From Selaginella tamariscina (Eukaryota > Streptophyta > Lycopodiopsida > Selaginellales > Selaginellaceae): DNA of 64,000 bases. Numbering within the stretch: the first letter of the stretch is position 1; the number at the start of each line of letters is the position of its first letter. Positions 22,390 to 33,841 of the stretch are shown here, piece by piece. Location: contig PUQB01000030.1 in NCBI GenBank assembly GCA_003024785.1, positions 549,414 through 613,413 on the forward strand, given 5' to 3'. A model generated the notes under the pieces. It searched no databases. It was not told the origin of the DNA and saw only the letters and a list, made by a program, of their open reading frames with translations. The translations under genes were made by a program, and so were the position numbers.

Positions 22390-25381
22390 ATGGCGGCGCA
22401 TTTCGAGCTCCTCACGGCTGCACTGGACGAGGCACTGGACCTGCAGAAACAAGGTACGCTTCCGGATTCAAGAACCCTAGCTCGTCTCCTGCTCGCCTGT
22501 GGACGATCAAAGGCACTGGAAGAAGGCCGGAGGATACATGCTCATGTATACGGTCGTGGGCTTGGAACGGACTCCTTCCTCTGCACGCATCTGGTGCATA
22601 TGTACCTGAAATGTGGGAGCTATGATGAGGCTGAATTGATTTTCAGAACGATGTCTCCGGAGAATGTCGATGTTTCGACGCATACGGCTGTCGTTGTTGC
22701 GAGAGCTAGTCTTGGGAAATGGGGCCTCGTGTTTGAGCAGCTGGAACACATGAAACAGAACAAAATCCCACCGGATCGTGTTATGTAAGCACGTGAGTGT
22801 GTGTGTGTGTGGTATAGATTGCATTTGTGTTGCCCGTGTATGTCTGTGTGTGTATATGGCACTAATATATCATGTGAGTATGTAGATATTTCCACATCCT
22901 TTCGACAAGTGCATAGTTAAGCAATTTCTATAGGATTTTTATTTCACTTTTTCTTAATATTGATTACACTCATATCAATGCATATGTGTATATCTATCTA
23001 TGGATATATGTGGGTAGTAGTTTGTTAATGTCTGAACATTTTGTTATTGTCAATAGCTAAGTGATCAAACTTGTTTTTCACCTCTGGCGACCTTCATGTG
23101 TGATTAGCATAAAACATGGTTGTGTTTGTTTTGCTTTCCACCATACTTACACGATCTCTCTCTTATCTATGTAGATAGATAGATAAATATAATGTATACT
23201 AATGATCTCCAACAGGTTTGTAGCACTGCTCACGGCATGCACAAAACTGAACGCTTTATCAGAAGGCAGAAAGATTCACGAGCAGCACTTGATGAGTACC
23301 AACCTGGAAACGGACCTGGGGATCCTCAACGTGACACTCAACATGTACTCAAAGTCAGGCCGCCTTGAAGAAGCCATGCATACTTTCGAAAGAATTTTAA
23401 ATCCAGATGTAATCTCCTGGACAATGATCATCGGGGCACACGCACAACAGGGTAACTTTGCAAAGTCATTCCACCTATTCCAGCGCATGCAACTTGAAGG
23501 TACAAGGCCTAACCAGGTAACATTTGTCAGCGTGTTATCAGCTTGCGAGACAATGGACTCTGGGAGATGCATACACAGGATTGTCTCCGAGAGCGGCCTC
23601 TCCAACATCTTCGTGGAGAATTCCTTACTGGGAATGTACAGCAGATGCCGAAGGGTACAGCATGCAAGGACGCTCTTTGAGAGTATGCAAGTCAGGGACA
23701 TAGTTTCATGGACTACAATCATCACTGCATTCTCCCAACAGGACGGTTGCTGCTCCGAGGCTGTGTTATGTTATAGAAGGATGCTTCAGGAGGGTGTGAT
23801 GCCCAAGAGTCTCACATTCTGTATGGTGTTGGAGGCATGTGGGAGTTTATCCGACATAAAGTCAGGTACAGATCTTCACAAGCATGTTTTAGAGAGGGGT
23901 ATGGAAGTAGATGTGGTTGCTATCTCTCTGGTGAACATGTATGCTAAGTGTTCGAAGCTAGAAGATGCAAGACAGGTTTTCGACCGGATCCATCACCGGA
24001 GTAGGATACTGTGGAACTCCATGATCACGGCTTACCAGGAGAAAGATCCACACGAGGCCATTAATCTCTTCCGTCAGATGCAAACAGAGGCTGTGGAGCC
24101 TGACAGGATTACATTCACAAGCATACTCAACGTGTGCACCAAGCTACTGGACCCAGAGACCGGCAGGATGGTTCACGAGAGGATACTTGCAAGCGGGTAC
24201 TTGTCTGATGTCTGTGTCTCCACGGCTCTCCTCAACATGCATGCGAGGTGTGGGAGCCTCGAAGACGCACGGAATGTGTTCGAGAGCATGGGAGTACGGG
24301 ACACCGTCTCGTGGAACAACATAATTTCAGCTTATGTACAGAACAAGCACGGAGGAGCAGCTATAGAGCTTCTTTGGAGGATGCAACAGGATGGGATGAG
24401 ACCGAACAAGTCTACATTTGCTAGCCTGGTGAATGCGTGTTCAGCTCCTGAGTATCTATCTGTCGGAAAGAGAATACACTCATGGATAGTGGAGAGCGGC
24501 CTGAGTGAAGATATAGTTATTCAAACAGGACTTGTTACTATGTACGCCAACTGTGGAGGTCTGGAGGATGCCAGGGACATCTTCGACAGAGTGTTCTCTA
24601 CAAGCTCTTCTCACCATTGCGATCTCATACTGTGGACTTCTATGATCACGGCTTACGAACAGCATGGTGAGTTTCATAAAGCTCTGGATTTATACGAACA
24701 GATGCATGCCAGAGGAGTGGAACCAGACAGGGTGACGTTTATAGCAGTTCTCAATGCTTGCTCACACATTACCGACTTAAAACGTGGGAGGATCATACAC
24801 TCAAGAGTGATACGGGCGGGGCTGTTCACGGATGGTGCAGTTGCAAACTCGGTGTGTTTATGTATGCAAAGTGTGGGAGTTTTGATGAGGCCGGTGTGGC
24901 ATTTGATAAGGTGGTGGACAAGAGTGTGGCTCTGTGGAGCTCCATGATATCAGCATATGCACAGAACGGACACGGTGAACAGGCTGTGCAGCTATTTAGA
25001 AGAATGAGACAGGACGGTATTGAACTCAACTATGTGACATTCATTGCGGTATTATCCGCATGTAGTCATGTTGGGCTTGTTGAGGAGGGCTGTGAGTTTT
25101 TCGGGTCGATGTTTGAGCACGGTATTGAGGCGAGTTTAGAGCATTATGGGTGTATGGTGGATTTGCTTGCTAGGGCTGGGCATTTGCAGACTGCTGAAGA
25201 CGTGATTAACAAGATGCCATTGAAGGTTAACCGGGTTGTACTAACCACATTTCTTGCCGCTTGTAAGGTGCATGGGGATGTCGAGAGGGGACGGCGTGTT
25301 GCTGAGAAGCTGGAGATGTTGGATCCAGATGGTGACTCTGCTTATGTCACTCTGTTTAATATTGAGCTGCAAAGTGGGTAA
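22390..25381 (+). CDS. Long pentatricopeptide repeat protein (PLS-type, no DYW domain seen)
   Basis: Exon 1 is 22,390-22,784 and exon 2 is 23,216-25,381. The intron splits an ATG codon (at/g), and the product is about 853 residues. Repeats of 31-35 residues run through the protein with clear PPR signatures (VSWTTIITAFSQ, LVNMYAKCSKLEDARQVFD, VSWNNIISAYVQN). The tail resembles an E-type motif (AACKVHGDVERGRRVAEKL). PPR proteins bind specific RNAs in mitochondria or plastids; PLS types usually act in C-to-U editing, but no DYW deaminase follows here. The frame slips once near 24,850 by the loss of one base; both sides continue the repeat pattern, so the gene is probably whole. The stop directly follows a possible donor (GG|GTAAGC), so a further 3' exon is possible. 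Confidence 0.85.
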
Positions 25382-25759
25382 GCTTCTTTATGTAAGTTCA
25401 TGTGGAAATTTTAAAATTATATATTAACACCCCAACTCGTTTATATATAGGTTTGACACACACACACGCATCAGGTTTAAGTTACTTTTTCTGTATGTTT
25501 TTAGATTTCCTCCCTGTATATGTTGATCAATATTTGTGTGGTATTTAAACAATGTTCAACAATGGGAATAGGGCGTGTTGTACACACACACACACGTATG
25601 TATGTATGTATATAAAAGTATTGTAAGGAAGCAGTGTTACAGATGGACGTCGGTATGCATGTTTGACAAGTGTGTATGTGTGTGTATATACGTATTTAAC
25701 TATTGTTAACATTTAAGTTAGAATCTTGATTTTTGCAGTAGATATCCAAGTTGGTTGTT
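25382..25759. other. Spacer between the PPR gene and the gypsy remnant
   Basis: This is the 3' flank of the PPR gene with two short CA runs and GTATGTATGTAT near 25,600. No gene is visible. Confidence 0.6.
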
Positions 25760-28700
25760 GTGTAAGGATTTTACGGAATATACCTTGGTATATTCTAAGG
25801 CATATACTAGAGTTAAATATGGATGCCACATAGGATAAAAGATTAGATCAAAGGTTACCTAAAATAGCTTAACTTCCTATATAAGGAAGGGTTTGCTATC
25901 CTTTGTAAGTATCTTTAAGGTTGAATACACGTCTTTTCATTGGTGGAGATGCGGGTAGTCTCTAGTTCATCTTTTTCTTAAGTCTTTCTTCTTTCTTTTC
26001 TTTTTTCTTCTTATTTAGCTATGGCTGTTCTATGTGGAACAACTTTTGCAGGCCATAGCAGAATCCCAGGTTCAGACACAACAATTGCTTGTATCTTAAC
26101 GCAAAGAACCCATAATCCAACTGGGTATAATCCTCGTCTTCGCCTGATTCTTTCTCAGGAGCAGCTACAGAAGATGCACATGCTTGGGTTGAACACTTTC
26201 GTATGGTGGCTGCATATCACCAGTGGGATCCCCTCCATCAACTACGTGAGCTACCACCTTGCTGCGAGGATCTGCTGCCTTGTGGTTCAACACCTAGCCC
26301 CGGCATCCAAGGCTACAATTGATTTATCTTTATCGGCATTGGCAATTGCATTCGGGCGTCATGCGATGCTTCTGTGTCATTAGATGAAGTTTTAAGGTTG
26401 CAGCGAAAAGGTGGTGAAACAGCTGCACAATTTGGAGTCCGCTTTAAGAACCATTGGCCCGAGTGGATCCTAACATGTCCGAAGTAGTGAAGAAAGGGCT
26501 CTTTTATCAAGTACTTGGTACAGCAGGAGTCCCTGTTCGTGGACATCGCCCGGCAACTTGGAAGATGCTATTCAAATCGCACAAGCACTTGAAGATGGTG
26601 CTGCCTCCTCTACTGCTCGCATTCAACTGGATTGCTTGGACCAGCCCCTCTTCCACCAGCTGCTCATCCACAACCCATGGAGGTAGATGTTGCAATTCCA
26701 CAGGCTGCATTCCAACCCATGCGACGAGGACGAGGACGAGGACGGGTCGTGGATACGGAGGCGGGACGTGGTCAACAGCGCGGACGTGGAATACAGTGTT
26801 TTGAATGCCAAGGATTTGGACACTTAGCGGTTGAGTGTGCCAATCGTCAACGTCCGGCTCATCAAGGGGTACAAGACAGGGAAGTTGTAGTTCCACCAGT
26901 GGATGTATTACCTCTTTTTGATAATGAGCAGGAAAACTAGTTCCCGTCACCAATGCAACAGAGGGATTGTGTGATGGGGTTTTACAACCTCTGTGTTTTC
27001 GTGGTGTGAGTTACAAGGTGTGGTTGGAACACCTGAGAAGGAACCTGTTGTCTTTTCTTTTGAAGGTTCTGTGTGTGATCGTCCAGTATCAATTCTTCTT
27101 GATTCTGGGTCTGCCATTTCATCCATTCGACATTCCTTAGTGACACAGTGTTTCTCTTCCGGTGAAACCTGCTCAGCGAACACTTCGAATATTGTATGGA
27201 GATAATAAGTCTTCTGCTATTTCTTCCCAGGCTTGTTATGCCCTATTCGTTAGGATCGTATTCTAAGGTGTTACCTCTTCGGGTCATGCCTTCCCAATTG
27301 TATGATGTGATTTTGGGTTTCAATTGGATGCGTGCTGAGGGTGTACGTGTGGACTTCAACACAGGGGAGGTTTTCATTCCTGGTTATTCTTCCCTACAAT
27401 CACAACCTACAATACAATTTGGAGTTCGGCATCTCTTCAGGCTGCTGCAGAGGTGGTCTTTCCTCCCGATCCATCTCCAGAATGTCGTCAAAAGGATATG
27501 GAAAAGCTTCTTCGTCGGTTACGGATCTACAACAACCAGTAGTAGGGAGGACTGCGGTAACACTCGCCATCGATTGATACAAAAGATGCTGCACCAATAA
27601 AGGCTCCAGTTCGTCGACTCTCCACGAGAGAAGCAAGAAATGGCACAAGCAGTTCGGGATATGTTAGCTCAAGGAGTGGTACGTCCATCTTGTAGTCCGT
27701 GGGCTTCTGACCCCATATCATTGACAAAGCAGACGGAGGTAGGCGTTTTACAATTGATTTTCGGCCTTTGAATCATGTGACAGTACCGGATAGTTATCCT
27801 ATGCCACGCATGGATGACCTTATTGACAAATGGGGAAGAGTCGTTGGTTCACGACACTAGATCTAGCTTCAGGCTATTGGCAGGTTCCTCTCAATTCAGC
27901 AGATGCAGCCAAGACTGCTTTTCGAACACCCAATGGATTGTATGAGTTCACGGTGATGCCTTTTGGTTTGATGAATGCTCCACACGTTTCAAAGACTCAT
28001 GGATGAAGTCATTCGAGGTTTGGAATCTTTTGCAGGAGTGTTTGTGGATGATCTTTTGGTGCATTCAATTGGTACATGGGAAGAACATTTGGCTCACGTG
28101 GAGCAATCTTATCACGGTTGCGGCGATATCAATTAATGTTGAAATTGTCAAAGTGCAAGTTTGGTCAGACTTCTGTGAAGTATTTGGGAGTTGTTATCTC
28201 TCGTGAGGGTGTTCGTCCAGATCCAGCAAAGATTCAGGCAGTGAAGGAGTTCCCGATTCCAAAAACACATCATGAACTTCAGAGATTTTTGGGCAAGGTG
28301 ACTTACTTGGCCAGTTCATTCCACGTTTAGCAGATGAAACGGCTCCACTACGTGCTTTGCTTCGTTCTCCTTCTTTCTCATGGTCCTCTCAGTGTCAGTC
28401 CTCCTTTGAGTCTCTTTATCATCTCTTAACCTCTGCTCCCTTCTTCATTATCCTGATTTCTCTCCTTTGTTCTTCGTACTGATGCTTCAGATATTGGTCT
28501 GGGTGCTGATCTCATGCAAGAAGATCCAAATCAGGTCAACGACATCCCATTGCATATGCTAGTCGAAGTCTCAGTGGTCCAGAACTCAATTATTCAACTA
28601 CTGATAAGGAATGTTTAGCTGTGGTTTGGGCATTTCATAAGTTTCATGCTTATCTTCATGGTTCTTCAACCTTGGTGGAATGTGATCATGTTGCAGTACA

Positions 28701-29275
28701 TTCGGTATTAAAGAAGAAACATCTAATGGGTCGACATGCGCGGTGGGCCTTAGCATTGCAAGATTATCATTCACAGTTCATCATCGTCCAGGTTCTTCCA
28801 TGGGATGTGGATGCTTTGTCACGGGCACCAGTTGCTGCAGGTGTCTTGCCGTCTTTAGAACCTACACCTTTGCCTAGTCTTCGTGAGATTAGGTTGGCAC
28901 ACGCTTGGAACCATGGAGTCAACGGATAATAGATGCACTCAAAGCTCCTGAGTTGGTTGCAGATGTTGATAGTGATTTTCGGGACCATGTTGCAAAGTTC
29001 ACGATGGTAGAGGATCTTCTTTATTTTGTGGGACAAAGTAGTACAGGTATCCCACCTCGGTTGGTAATCCCATCATGCTATGCCCTCACTTTCTTCATGC
29101 ATTCCATGATGACCCTCTCTCTGGTCATCTTGGGTTTCACAAAGTGTTAACAAGTTACGTTCACGGTTCTATTGGCCTCAGCTCCGACATGATCTTCATC
29201 AATATTTACAAACATGTCATCTCTGTCAAGTTCGGAATCTCGTTCCACTCCTCCTAGTGTCGTCTGCAATCTATT
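25760..29275 (+). mobile_element. Ty3/gypsy retrotransposon remnant, cut off inside integrase
   Basis: This is a fossil. An LTR-like leader starts near 25,761 (TGTAAGGATTTTACGG) and contains a TATA-like CCTATATAAGG near 25,880. Gag-like coding follows from about 26,000, with a CCHC zinc knuckle (CFECQGFGHLAVEC) near 26,800. The order then continues with protease (ILLDSGSAISS, near 27,100), reverse transcriptase ([14 protein letters not shown] and MPFGLMNAP, near 27,850-27,990), RNase H (ASDIGLGADLMQEDPNQ and TTDKECLAVVWAFHKFHAY, near 28,490-28,650) and the start of integrase near 29,090-29,270. No integrase core or 3' LTR follows, so the 3' part is missing. The copy has many breaks. The order RT, RNase H, integrase identifies the Ty3/gypsy family. 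Confidence 0.85.
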
Positions 29276-29629
29276 CAAGTTCATTGTCCTTTTGAGCCCC
29301 CACCAGTGACATGGCAATGGAATTGGGGGGAATTGTCTCTCCCAAAATTCATGCATCAAGTTTTTCAAGGGGAAATTTTTTAACTGTTTCATGTTGATCA
29401 TGTGGGCAAGTGTCCCTCCCAAAAATTTCTCCCGATGCCTGGAACCGGTAGAATAAGTCAATAAAATAGTGCCACGTATAAAAATAGTAATCATTGTTTA
29501 AAAAAACAATATAAATTTAGCTGAGTTGGCAAAAATTATATTCATGACATAAGGTGGTTACATATAACATTAAAATATTAGAAAGGGGGAGTTTTTTTTT
29601 TTTTCCAGGGTGAAGAAATTTCCAGGTGG
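29276..29629. other. Spacer at the junction between gypsy remnant and PPR block
   Basis: This is AT-rich sequence with a run of T at about 29,590-29,604. I cannot assign it. The base composition changes sharply at its right edge. Confidence 0.5.
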
Positions 29630-30739
29630 GGGACGCATGGAATCCCGCCCTAACGGGGCAAAGCAAATATGTTTACAAATGCCAGAGTGGAACATGGTAT
29701 CTTGGTCGGCCCTGCTAAACGCATATTCCGCCACGGAGATGCCACAGCACAACTTAGTGACGTGGACGGCACTGCTGTGCGTATATTCACCCTCATCTAA
29801 GAAGCGCGAGAAATATTCCAGAGAATGCCCGAAAGAGACCAAGTTTCTTGGATCGCGATTCTCGCAAAACGGATCAATCAGGGAATCTCAGTCGTGCTTC
29901 GATTCAATGCCGCAGCACAACCCAATCTCTTGGAGCTCGCTTCTCCCGACATATGCCCAGACCGGGAAGAATCGAAGAGAATCTTCGAGTCCATGCCGCA
30001 GCGAAGCCCCTCGTCCTGGATCTCAATGGTGGTCGCGTATGCCCAGGCCGGGCATATCGACCACGCACAACATATGTTCGATGCAATGCCGCAGAGAGAT
30101 CGCATCGCATGGAACATCGATGGATCTCAATGGTGGCATCAAAGCAGTTGAGCGATTGTTTGAGCAAATGCCCGATCATGATCTTGTGTCATGGAACGCA
30201 TTCTCTCCTCGTATGCCCGGAACGGGCATATCGCCAAGGCCAATCGCATCTTCGATCGAATGCCCGAAGACCGCAACCTTGTCTCCTGGAACTCGATGCT
30301 TGCCGCTTACACGTACAATGACCACTCGAGCGAAGCGCTCGATCTCTTTGCGGAAGGAAACGCGAGCTTGCTCGACTGTCTCAGCTTTGTCTCGGTGCTC
30401 ATCTCTTGCAGCCACCTGGGACGAGTTTTCCTGGCGAAGAGCTACTTTGCGTCGATGAGTAGCGACTTTGGCGTGCGGCCGGCGAGGCAGCACTACCACT
30501 GCATGGTCGATCTCCTCGGCCGTGCTGGTTTTCTACGTGACGCCGAGAGCCTCGTCGCCACCATGCCGTTTACTCCCGACGCTCTCGAGTGGAGGAGCTT
30601 GCTTGGAGCGTCGAGGAGCCACAGCGATGCCGATCATGGATCTCGAGCTGCGCAAGGAGTTCTCGATCTGGATCCGCGGGATGGAGCTGGCTACGTTCTC
30701 CTGGCCAACACCTTCGCCCTGCGAGACAAGCAGAGCTAA
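29630..30739 (+). pseudogene. PPR gene 2, broken copy of a ~31-residue-motif PPR protein
   Basis: PPR motifs of the MPxxxxVSWxxxLxAY type occur in all three plus-strand frames (MPEWNMVSWSALLNAYS, MPERDQVSWIAIL, MPQHNPISWSSLLPTYAQTG, MPDHDLVSWNAF). From about 30,200 one frame stays open to the stop at 30,739, with QHYHCMVDLLGRAGFLRDA and a typical PPR C-terminal block (WRSLLGASRSH). No good start codon is seen at the left end. The many frame changes over the first 600 bases make a dead copy more likely here than in the other host genes. The dense 31-residue MPxRD motif pattern resembles lycophyte PPR families (from memory). The block is richer in GC than its flanks. Confidence 0.75.
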
Positions 30740-30773
30740 GTTACAACGTTTCTTTCGTCCATACCGTGAATGA

Positions 30774-32284
30774 ATGGATCGAAGGGAGTGTCTCGAGCTC
30801 ATTGAGTCTTGCCGGACACTTCCCAAGGCCCGGGAGCTCCACGCTCGGATTCTCTCCAGCGGACCTAGCCTCAGCTCCGACACTCTGGTTCTCAACAAGC
30901 TTATCGAGATCGGCAGTATAGAGGACGCTTCCAAGATCTTCGCGTCCATGGACAACTCCAGGAACTCCTACTCTTGGGATTTTATGCTGGCCATCTTCTG
31001 CAGGAGCGGTGGAGCTGCGAATCTCTCCCGAGCCAAAGAACTTTACGACCGAATGCCGTCTCGGAGTTTGGTGGCCTCCACAACTACGCTGCTCACGTAT
31101 GCCCAGAACGGGCATATCGAAGAATCCAAAAGGGTCTTCGAAGGAATGCCGGGGAGGGACGTGATCTCCTGGAATGCCATGCTAGCTGCTTTCTCCGGTG
31201 CTGGAAGCCTGGAAGAGATGGAGCGAGTGTTTGTTGCTATGCCCGAGCCCGACTTGGTTTCATGGACCACCTTGCTCGCTGCGTATGCCCAGAGCGGAAG
31301 CCCAAGAAAACTTTCGATGCCATGCCACAGCTGAATCTTGTCGCCTGGAATTCACTCCTGTCAGCCTATGGAAAGTGTGGTCAGATAGAAAACGCGTGAG
31401 GAGATGCGCGAGAGAGACCTCATCTCTTGGAACTCCATCCTTGGCGCTTATGCCCAGATTGGTCATACCAAAGAAGCAAACGTCGTGTTTCTTGCACCAC
31501 TGTTCTTGCCGCAAATGCCCGAAAGGGTCATCTGGAGAAATCGAAGCACCTATTTGATAAAATGCCGCAGCGTGATGTGTCCTGCTGACAATGTACGGTG
31601 AGCATGAGCTCGCAAACGAAGCAAAGAAAATCTTCAAAGACATGCCGTACCATAGTCTCGCCTCCTGGAACTCACTCCTCTCGGCTCATCTCATCGAGGG
31701 AGATTTCTACTCGGCCAGCCAGCTCCTTTCCCAAATGCCGCTCAAGGATTCCATATCCTGGACGACGATGCTAGCTGCTAACGCCGGAAGAAACGATCGT
31801 CGTCTAGACACCACCAAGAAGCTGTTTGATACGATCCCATCACCGAGTCTGGTTTCCTGGAGTGTCTTGCTCAGCCTCTGTGCCCGGGAGAAGAACACGT
31901 TCCATTTCTTCAATGCGAGAAGCTTGTAGATGTTCCAGACGAGGCTTGCTTTCTCTCTGTCCTTCTCGCTTTCAGTCACGCCGGGGAAGTGTCCGAGTGT
32001 AGAGCCAACTTTATGTCGATGATCTCGGACTTTGGCACATCCGGCCCACCAAGCAGCACTAGTGGTGTATGATCGATGTTCTCGGGCGGGCGGGACGCTT
32101 GGTTGATGCTCGAGATCTCATCCTCTGCATGCCTTACATGCCAGATACGTCCGAGTGGCAATGCCTCCTTGTTGCCTGCAGGAGCCACAGAAACTATGAG
32201 GACGGAGCACTAGCTGCAGAGATGGTCAAGCAACTCGGCAAGCAAGATGCAGTAACTTACGTGTTCCTGGCAGGCAGCAAATGA
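30774..32284 (+). pseudogene. PPR gene 3, broken, starting 34 bases after PPR gene 2
   Basis: The ATG at 30,774 opens a good PPR N-terminus (MDRRECLELIESCRTLPKA, then ARELHARIL). Repeats follow in one frame to about 31,300 (MPGRDVISWNAMLAAFSGAG, MPEPDLVSWTTLLAAYAQSG), and then in changing frames to 31,929 (NLVAWNSLLSAYGKCGQ, RDLISWNSILGAYAQIG, MPLKDSISWTTMLAANAG). The last part at 32,069-32,284 (IDVLGRAGRLVDARDLI, SEWQCLLVACRSHRNYEDG) is the usual PPR C-terminal region, with no DYW domain. Several frame breaks make it non-functional as it stands. The very small gap to PPR gene 2 suggests a tandem duplicate. Confidence 0.75.
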
Positions 32285-32322
32285 ATGAAACTTGTGAGAG
32301 CGAAAACGTACCTTGGTAGCTT

Positions 32323-32600
32323 TCAAGGCGGAACCGTGTCCCAGATGTTCCCTTGGTTGACGCGATCTTTGGCTGCCTCGCCATCCTTGAGTCCTCGCTT
32401 CCCTTCAATTTCCCTGCCGAAAAAGAAGCTTGTTATCAACTGCGGTCCCTCGAATAGCAATGAAATGATTGACAAACCTTGATATTTCCTTCACAAACTG
32501 CATGTACTTCGTGATTTGCTGAAGATTGAGCTGTTGAGCCGTCAATACTGGTAACAAATGTTCGGCAGCAAATTCCACGCCAAACTGTGACAAGAGAGTG
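32323..32600 (-). pseudogene. SCYL2: SCYL2-like fragment with one 64-base intron
   Basis: On the minus strand, about 32,600-32,478 reads [20 protein letters not shown] and then [17 protein letters not shown]. This resembles the HEAT-repeat region of plant SCYL2 (SCY1-like pseudokinase, clathrin traffic). A 64-base intron with GT-AG borders (32,477-32,414) joins it to [20 protein letters not shown] and a stop at 32,323. The rest of the gene is absent. Since an intron is kept, the piece was copied from DNA, not from mRNA. The identification is from memory of the family and rests on about 60 residues. Confidence 0.55.
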
Positions 32601-32642
32601 AGTCCAGTAAAATTTATAAGGAACAAAAATGTTTTCCGCGAA

Positions 32643-32720
32643 ATCAGCCTCTTCCGCAAAGAGATCGAGTGCTTCCTTCGAGTGGTCATTGTATGTGTAA
32701 GCGAGTTCCAGGAGACAAGG
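32643..32720 (-). pseudogene. PPR scrap, inverted copy of part of PPR gene 2
   Basis: The reverse complement of this stretch matches about 30,279-30,350 closely (LVSWN, then [14 protein letters not shown] in the parent). It differs by a small gap and several substitutions. It ends exactly where the TTTAGGG-bearing repeat begins at 32,721. Confidence 0.8.
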
Positions 32721-32765
32721 TTTAGGGTTTAGGGTTAGATGTTAGGCTAGTAACAAAATAATTTA
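32721..32765. repeat. Truncated copy of the TIR element's left end (TTTAGGG-bearing)
   Basis: The sequence GGTTTAGGGTTTAGGG... followed by TTAGATGTTAGGCTAGTAAC matches the left end of the small TIR element at 33,410-33,455 almost base for base. The TTTAGGG repeats are therefore part of a dispersed element and not a telomere remnant. Confidence 0.75.
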
Positions 32766-32789
32766 GGGTTTAGTGTTAGTATATGGGGT

Positions 32790-33004
32790 CGTGATGTATT
32801 AAACCAGTCCCTCAAAAGTTGTAAAACACTTCGTACATGCATCTCATGTTCCTCCACTGAAAAACTGAATACTAGGATATCATCAAAATAATCAGTTGCA
32901 AACTTTCCTAAATAAGGCTGTAAAACTCGATTCATCAATCTCTGAAAAGTTGCAAAAGCATTTGTCAAACCAAATGGCATCACCAAAAACTCATAGTGCT
33001 ATCC
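32790..33004 (-). mobile_element. Ty3/gypsy reverse transcriptase scrap
   Basis: The minus strand reads [20 protein letters not shown], then YFDDILVFS, the catalytic core of a gypsy reverse transcriptase. Only about 200 bases of this fossil are present. Confidence 0.8.
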
Positions 33005-33275
33005 TTGTCTGAAATGTAATTTTCGGACTTTATTGATGACTACTCATGCTACATTATTGTGAGGCTCATGACCAAGAAAAACTGAGGTGCTTAATCATTT
33101 TCAAATGTACAAAATTTTAGTTGAAAATCTTCTTGGGAAGGAGCTCAAAACTCTTCGTAGTGACAAGGGTGGAGAATACAAATCAATAGTTTTTATTAAG
33201 CTATGTAACAACAATGGAATCCAAGTCCCTGACAGTCTTGCCCAGAATGGTGGCATTGAAAGGATAGTAACAAAT
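33005..33275 (+). mobile_element. Ty1/copia integrase scrap, inverted copy of part of element C
   Basis: The plus strand reads LLGKELKTLRSDKGGEYKS and IQVPDSLAQNGGIER, integrase sequence of the copia family. The whole stretch matches 36,775-36,985 in inverted orientation with few differences. A 68-base part of it (33,199-33,267) recurs at 35,779-35,846. It is a fossil fragment. Confidence 0.85.
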
Positions 33276-33400
33276 AAGGCCCTCAGTCCTGTGCTCGAGC
33301 TGCTGCTGCTATAATGGGGCTAACACTAACCCTAAATTATTTAATCCATCACGAGGTCGCTGGGTTTAGGGTTTAGGGTTGTGTTAGATGGATTGATGGA

Positions 33401-33836
33401 TAATAATAAGGTTTAGGGTTTAGTGTTAGATGTTAGGCTAATAACAAAAATAATTTCAATTAAATTGATCCTTTGACTTGTAGCCCCATATTATCCATCA
33501 ATCCTGTACACTATATGCCCCTATGGTATATCCACTACTTTTTCCAAATGGAAATGAAGGTTGGTAACCATATTTAAAATACATAAACAAGGGTTTGTCT
33601 TTAGAAAGAACTAAAATAACAATGATGGAGTATTATCATTACAAATTTGTTGTTTGTGGTTTGATAAGAGGTGGTGTTAAGATAATTAAATTTAATTCAA
33701 TTTTAATAGGTGGAAATTATCCAAATATACATGGTTAACATATACACTAAAGTAGAGGGTGGTTGTCTCAATTGGATAAAAAACCATCAATGTGAATTGA
33801 GGGCCATCTAACACTAAACCCTAAACCTTATTATTA
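33401..33836. mobile_element. Small non-coding TIR element (MITE-like) with perfect 32-base inverted ends
   Basis: The left end 33,401-33,432 and right end 33,805-33,836 are exact reverse complements over 32 bases and contain GGTTTAGGGTTTAGTGTTAG. The 436-base element is AT-rich and codes for nothing. TAA/TTA repeats at both outer edges could hide a short target duplication; the superfamily cannot be decided (a TA or TWA duplication would suit Tc1/mariner or PIF/Harbinger). Related ends occur at 32,721, 33,361 and 35,848. Confidence 0.75.
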
Positions 33837-33841
33837 TTATT

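Larger units (their letters stand above)
32757..33341. repeat. Segment bounded by inverted AATAATTTAGGGTTTAGTGT ends, holding retroelement scraps
   Basis: The ends 32,757-32,779 and about 33,319-33,341 are inverted copies with one base of length difference. Inside lie two unrelated retroelement scraps in opposite orientation. Either a TIR element captured them, or two copies of the repeat flank a rearranged stretch. Confidence 0.5.

Noticed and set aside
32721-32745. TTTAGGG repeats as an interstitial telomere or telomere-healed break
   Set aside because: The same motif is part of the 32-base inverted ends of the TIR element at 33,401-33,836 and continues into that element's own sequence, so a dispersed repeat explains it better.
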